From the NCBI GenBank assembly GCA_934101275.1, contig CAKOQM010000047.1, positions 1 to 6,526 of the forward strand: a stretch of 6,526 nucleotides of DNA, in the 5' to 3' direction. This DNA comes from an uncultured Bacilli bacterium. GTDB lineage: Bacteria; Bacillota_I; Bacilli_A; RF39; UBA660. A program made the position numbers and the translations under genes. Below are positions 6,141-6,526 of the stretch, one piece after another (positions within the stretch are counted from its first letter, which is position 1; the number at the start of each line of letters is the position of its first letter). A model generated the notes under the pieces. The model saw only the letters and a program-made list of their open reading frames with translations. It was not told the DNA's origin and ran no database searches.

Positions 6141-6155
6141 GCTTTTTGGTAATAT
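6127..6155 (+). promoter_or_regulatory. strong promoter of the tRNA operon
   Basis: A consensus -35 TTGACA (6127-6132) is separated by exactly 17 bases from TAATAT (6150-6155), which is preceded by TGG, a TGn extension. Transcription would start near 6162, about 16 bases before the first tRNA. The perfect -35 with ideal spacing fits the high demand on stable RNA genes. Confidence 0.78.
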
Positions 6156-6177
6156 TTTAAGTGTCAGTTGAAGACAA

Positions 6178-6254
6178 GGGCGTTTAGCTCAGTTGGTTAG
6201 AGCATCTGCCTTACAAGCAGAGGGTCTGCGGTTCGAGTCCGTAAACGCCCACCA
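6178..6254 (+). tRNA. tRNA-Val (anticodon TAC)
   Basis: The acceptor stem GGGCGTT/AACGCCC closes a standard cloverleaf. The anticodon stem TCTGC/GCAGA encloses the loop CTTACAA, anticodon TAC, which reads GUN valine codons. The T arm contains GGTTCGAGTCC. Discriminator A and an encoded CCA end the gene. It is the first gene of the tRNA cluster. Confidence 0.97.
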
Positions 6255-6264
6255 TTATTTTTTT

Positions 6265-6340
6265 GCCGACATAGCGTAATAGGTAGCGCAACTGACTTGT
6301 AATCAGTAGGTTGGGGGTTCGATTCCCTCTGTCGGCACCA
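6265..6340 (+). tRNA. tRNA-Thr (anticodon TGT)
   Basis: The acceptor stem GCCGACA/TGTCGGC, anticodon stem ACTGA/TCAGT and loop CTTGTAA give anticodon TGT for threonine. The T arm is GGGGGTTCGATTCCCTC, and CCA is encoded. It lies ten bases after tRNA-Val. Confidence 0.97.
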
Positions 6341-6351
6341 TTTCTTGTTAT

Positions 6352-6435
6352 GGAGGGATAGCGAAGTGGTCAAACGCGGCAGACTGTAAATCTGTTCCTT
6401 CGGGTTCCATGGTTCAAATCCATGTCCCTCCACCA
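6352..6435 (+). tRNA. tRNA-Tyr (anticodon GTA)
   Basis: The acceptor stem GGAGGGA/TCCCTCC and the anticodon stem GCAGA/TCTGT with loop CTGTAAA give anticodon GTA. A long variable arm (around TTCCTTCGGG) marks this 84-base molecule as a class II tRNA, as expected for bacterial tRNA-Tyr. CCA is encoded. Confidence 0.97.
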
Positions 6436-6448
6436 TTTCTTAAAATAT

Positions 6449-6524
6449 TGCCTCGTAGCCAAGTGGTAAGGCATCAGACTTTGACTCTGACATTTCGATG
6501 GTTCGAGTCCATCCGAGGCAGCCA
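6449..6524 (+). tRNA. tRNA-Gln (anticodon TTG)
   Basis: The acceptor stem TGCCTCG/CGAGGCA carries discriminator G and encoded CCA. The anticodon stem TCAGA/TCTGA with loop CTTTGAC gives anticodon TTG for glutamine. It starts 13 bases after tRNA-Tyr. No terminator appears before the window ends, so the operon probably continues. Confidence 0.97.
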
Positions 6525-6526
6525 TT

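Noticed and set aside
6197..6436. 79-codon minus-strand frame across the tRNA genes
   Set aside because: It is the antisense of three tRNA genes. The peptide (for example GGRLRTRTADPLLVRQ) is the well-known spurious protein produced when tRNA clusters are translated.

Overview
The window is AT-rich bacterial DNA that looks like a low-GC Bacillota (Firmicutes) or related Bacilli/Mollicutes-type gut lineage. The signs are good Shine-Dalgarno sites, TGn-extended -10 promoters, Firmicutes-like gene families, and tRNA genes with CCA encoded and packed a few bases apart. Trp is encoded by TGG in the intact genes, and nothing suggests a UGA=Trp code. A species cannot be named from the sequence alone.

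Positions 1-1300 are a decayed accessory zone. It opens with the 3' end of a DHHW-family (SGNH/AlgX-like) cell-surface protein. A gene-poor stretch follows, then a 12-bp perfect inverted repeat directly downstream of a minus-strand transposase C-terminal remnant. Next come a broken lipoprotein-like N-terminus and the 3' part of an IS3-family transposase on the minus strand. The IS3 fragment is fused directly to an FtsX-type ABC transporter permease gene (about 1291-2615). That gene has lost its 5' end, carries a -1 frameshift exactly at a U UUA AAG heptamer, and appears to lack the middle of the normal protein. A convincing intrinsic terminator closes the damaged zone.

Positions 2650-6011 hold intact genes. 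An extended -10 promoter drives two flavoproteins: a BaiN/RdsA (HI0933/YhiN)-type oxidoreductase, then a COG2509-type FAD-dependent dehydrogenase whose start overlaps the end of the first by 23 bases, which implies translational coupling. A second extended -10 promoter precedes an HD-domain phosphohydrolase-like protein with a hydrophobic C-terminal tail.

Positions 6127-6526 contain a near-consensus promoter and the start of a tRNA operon, Val(TAC)-Thr(TGT)-Tyr(GTA)-Gln(TTG), which probably continues past the window.

No clearly new multi-gene system is visible. The points most worth a second look are the frameshift site in the permease, the coupled flavoprotein pair of unknown substrate, and the hairpin next to the transposase remnant.
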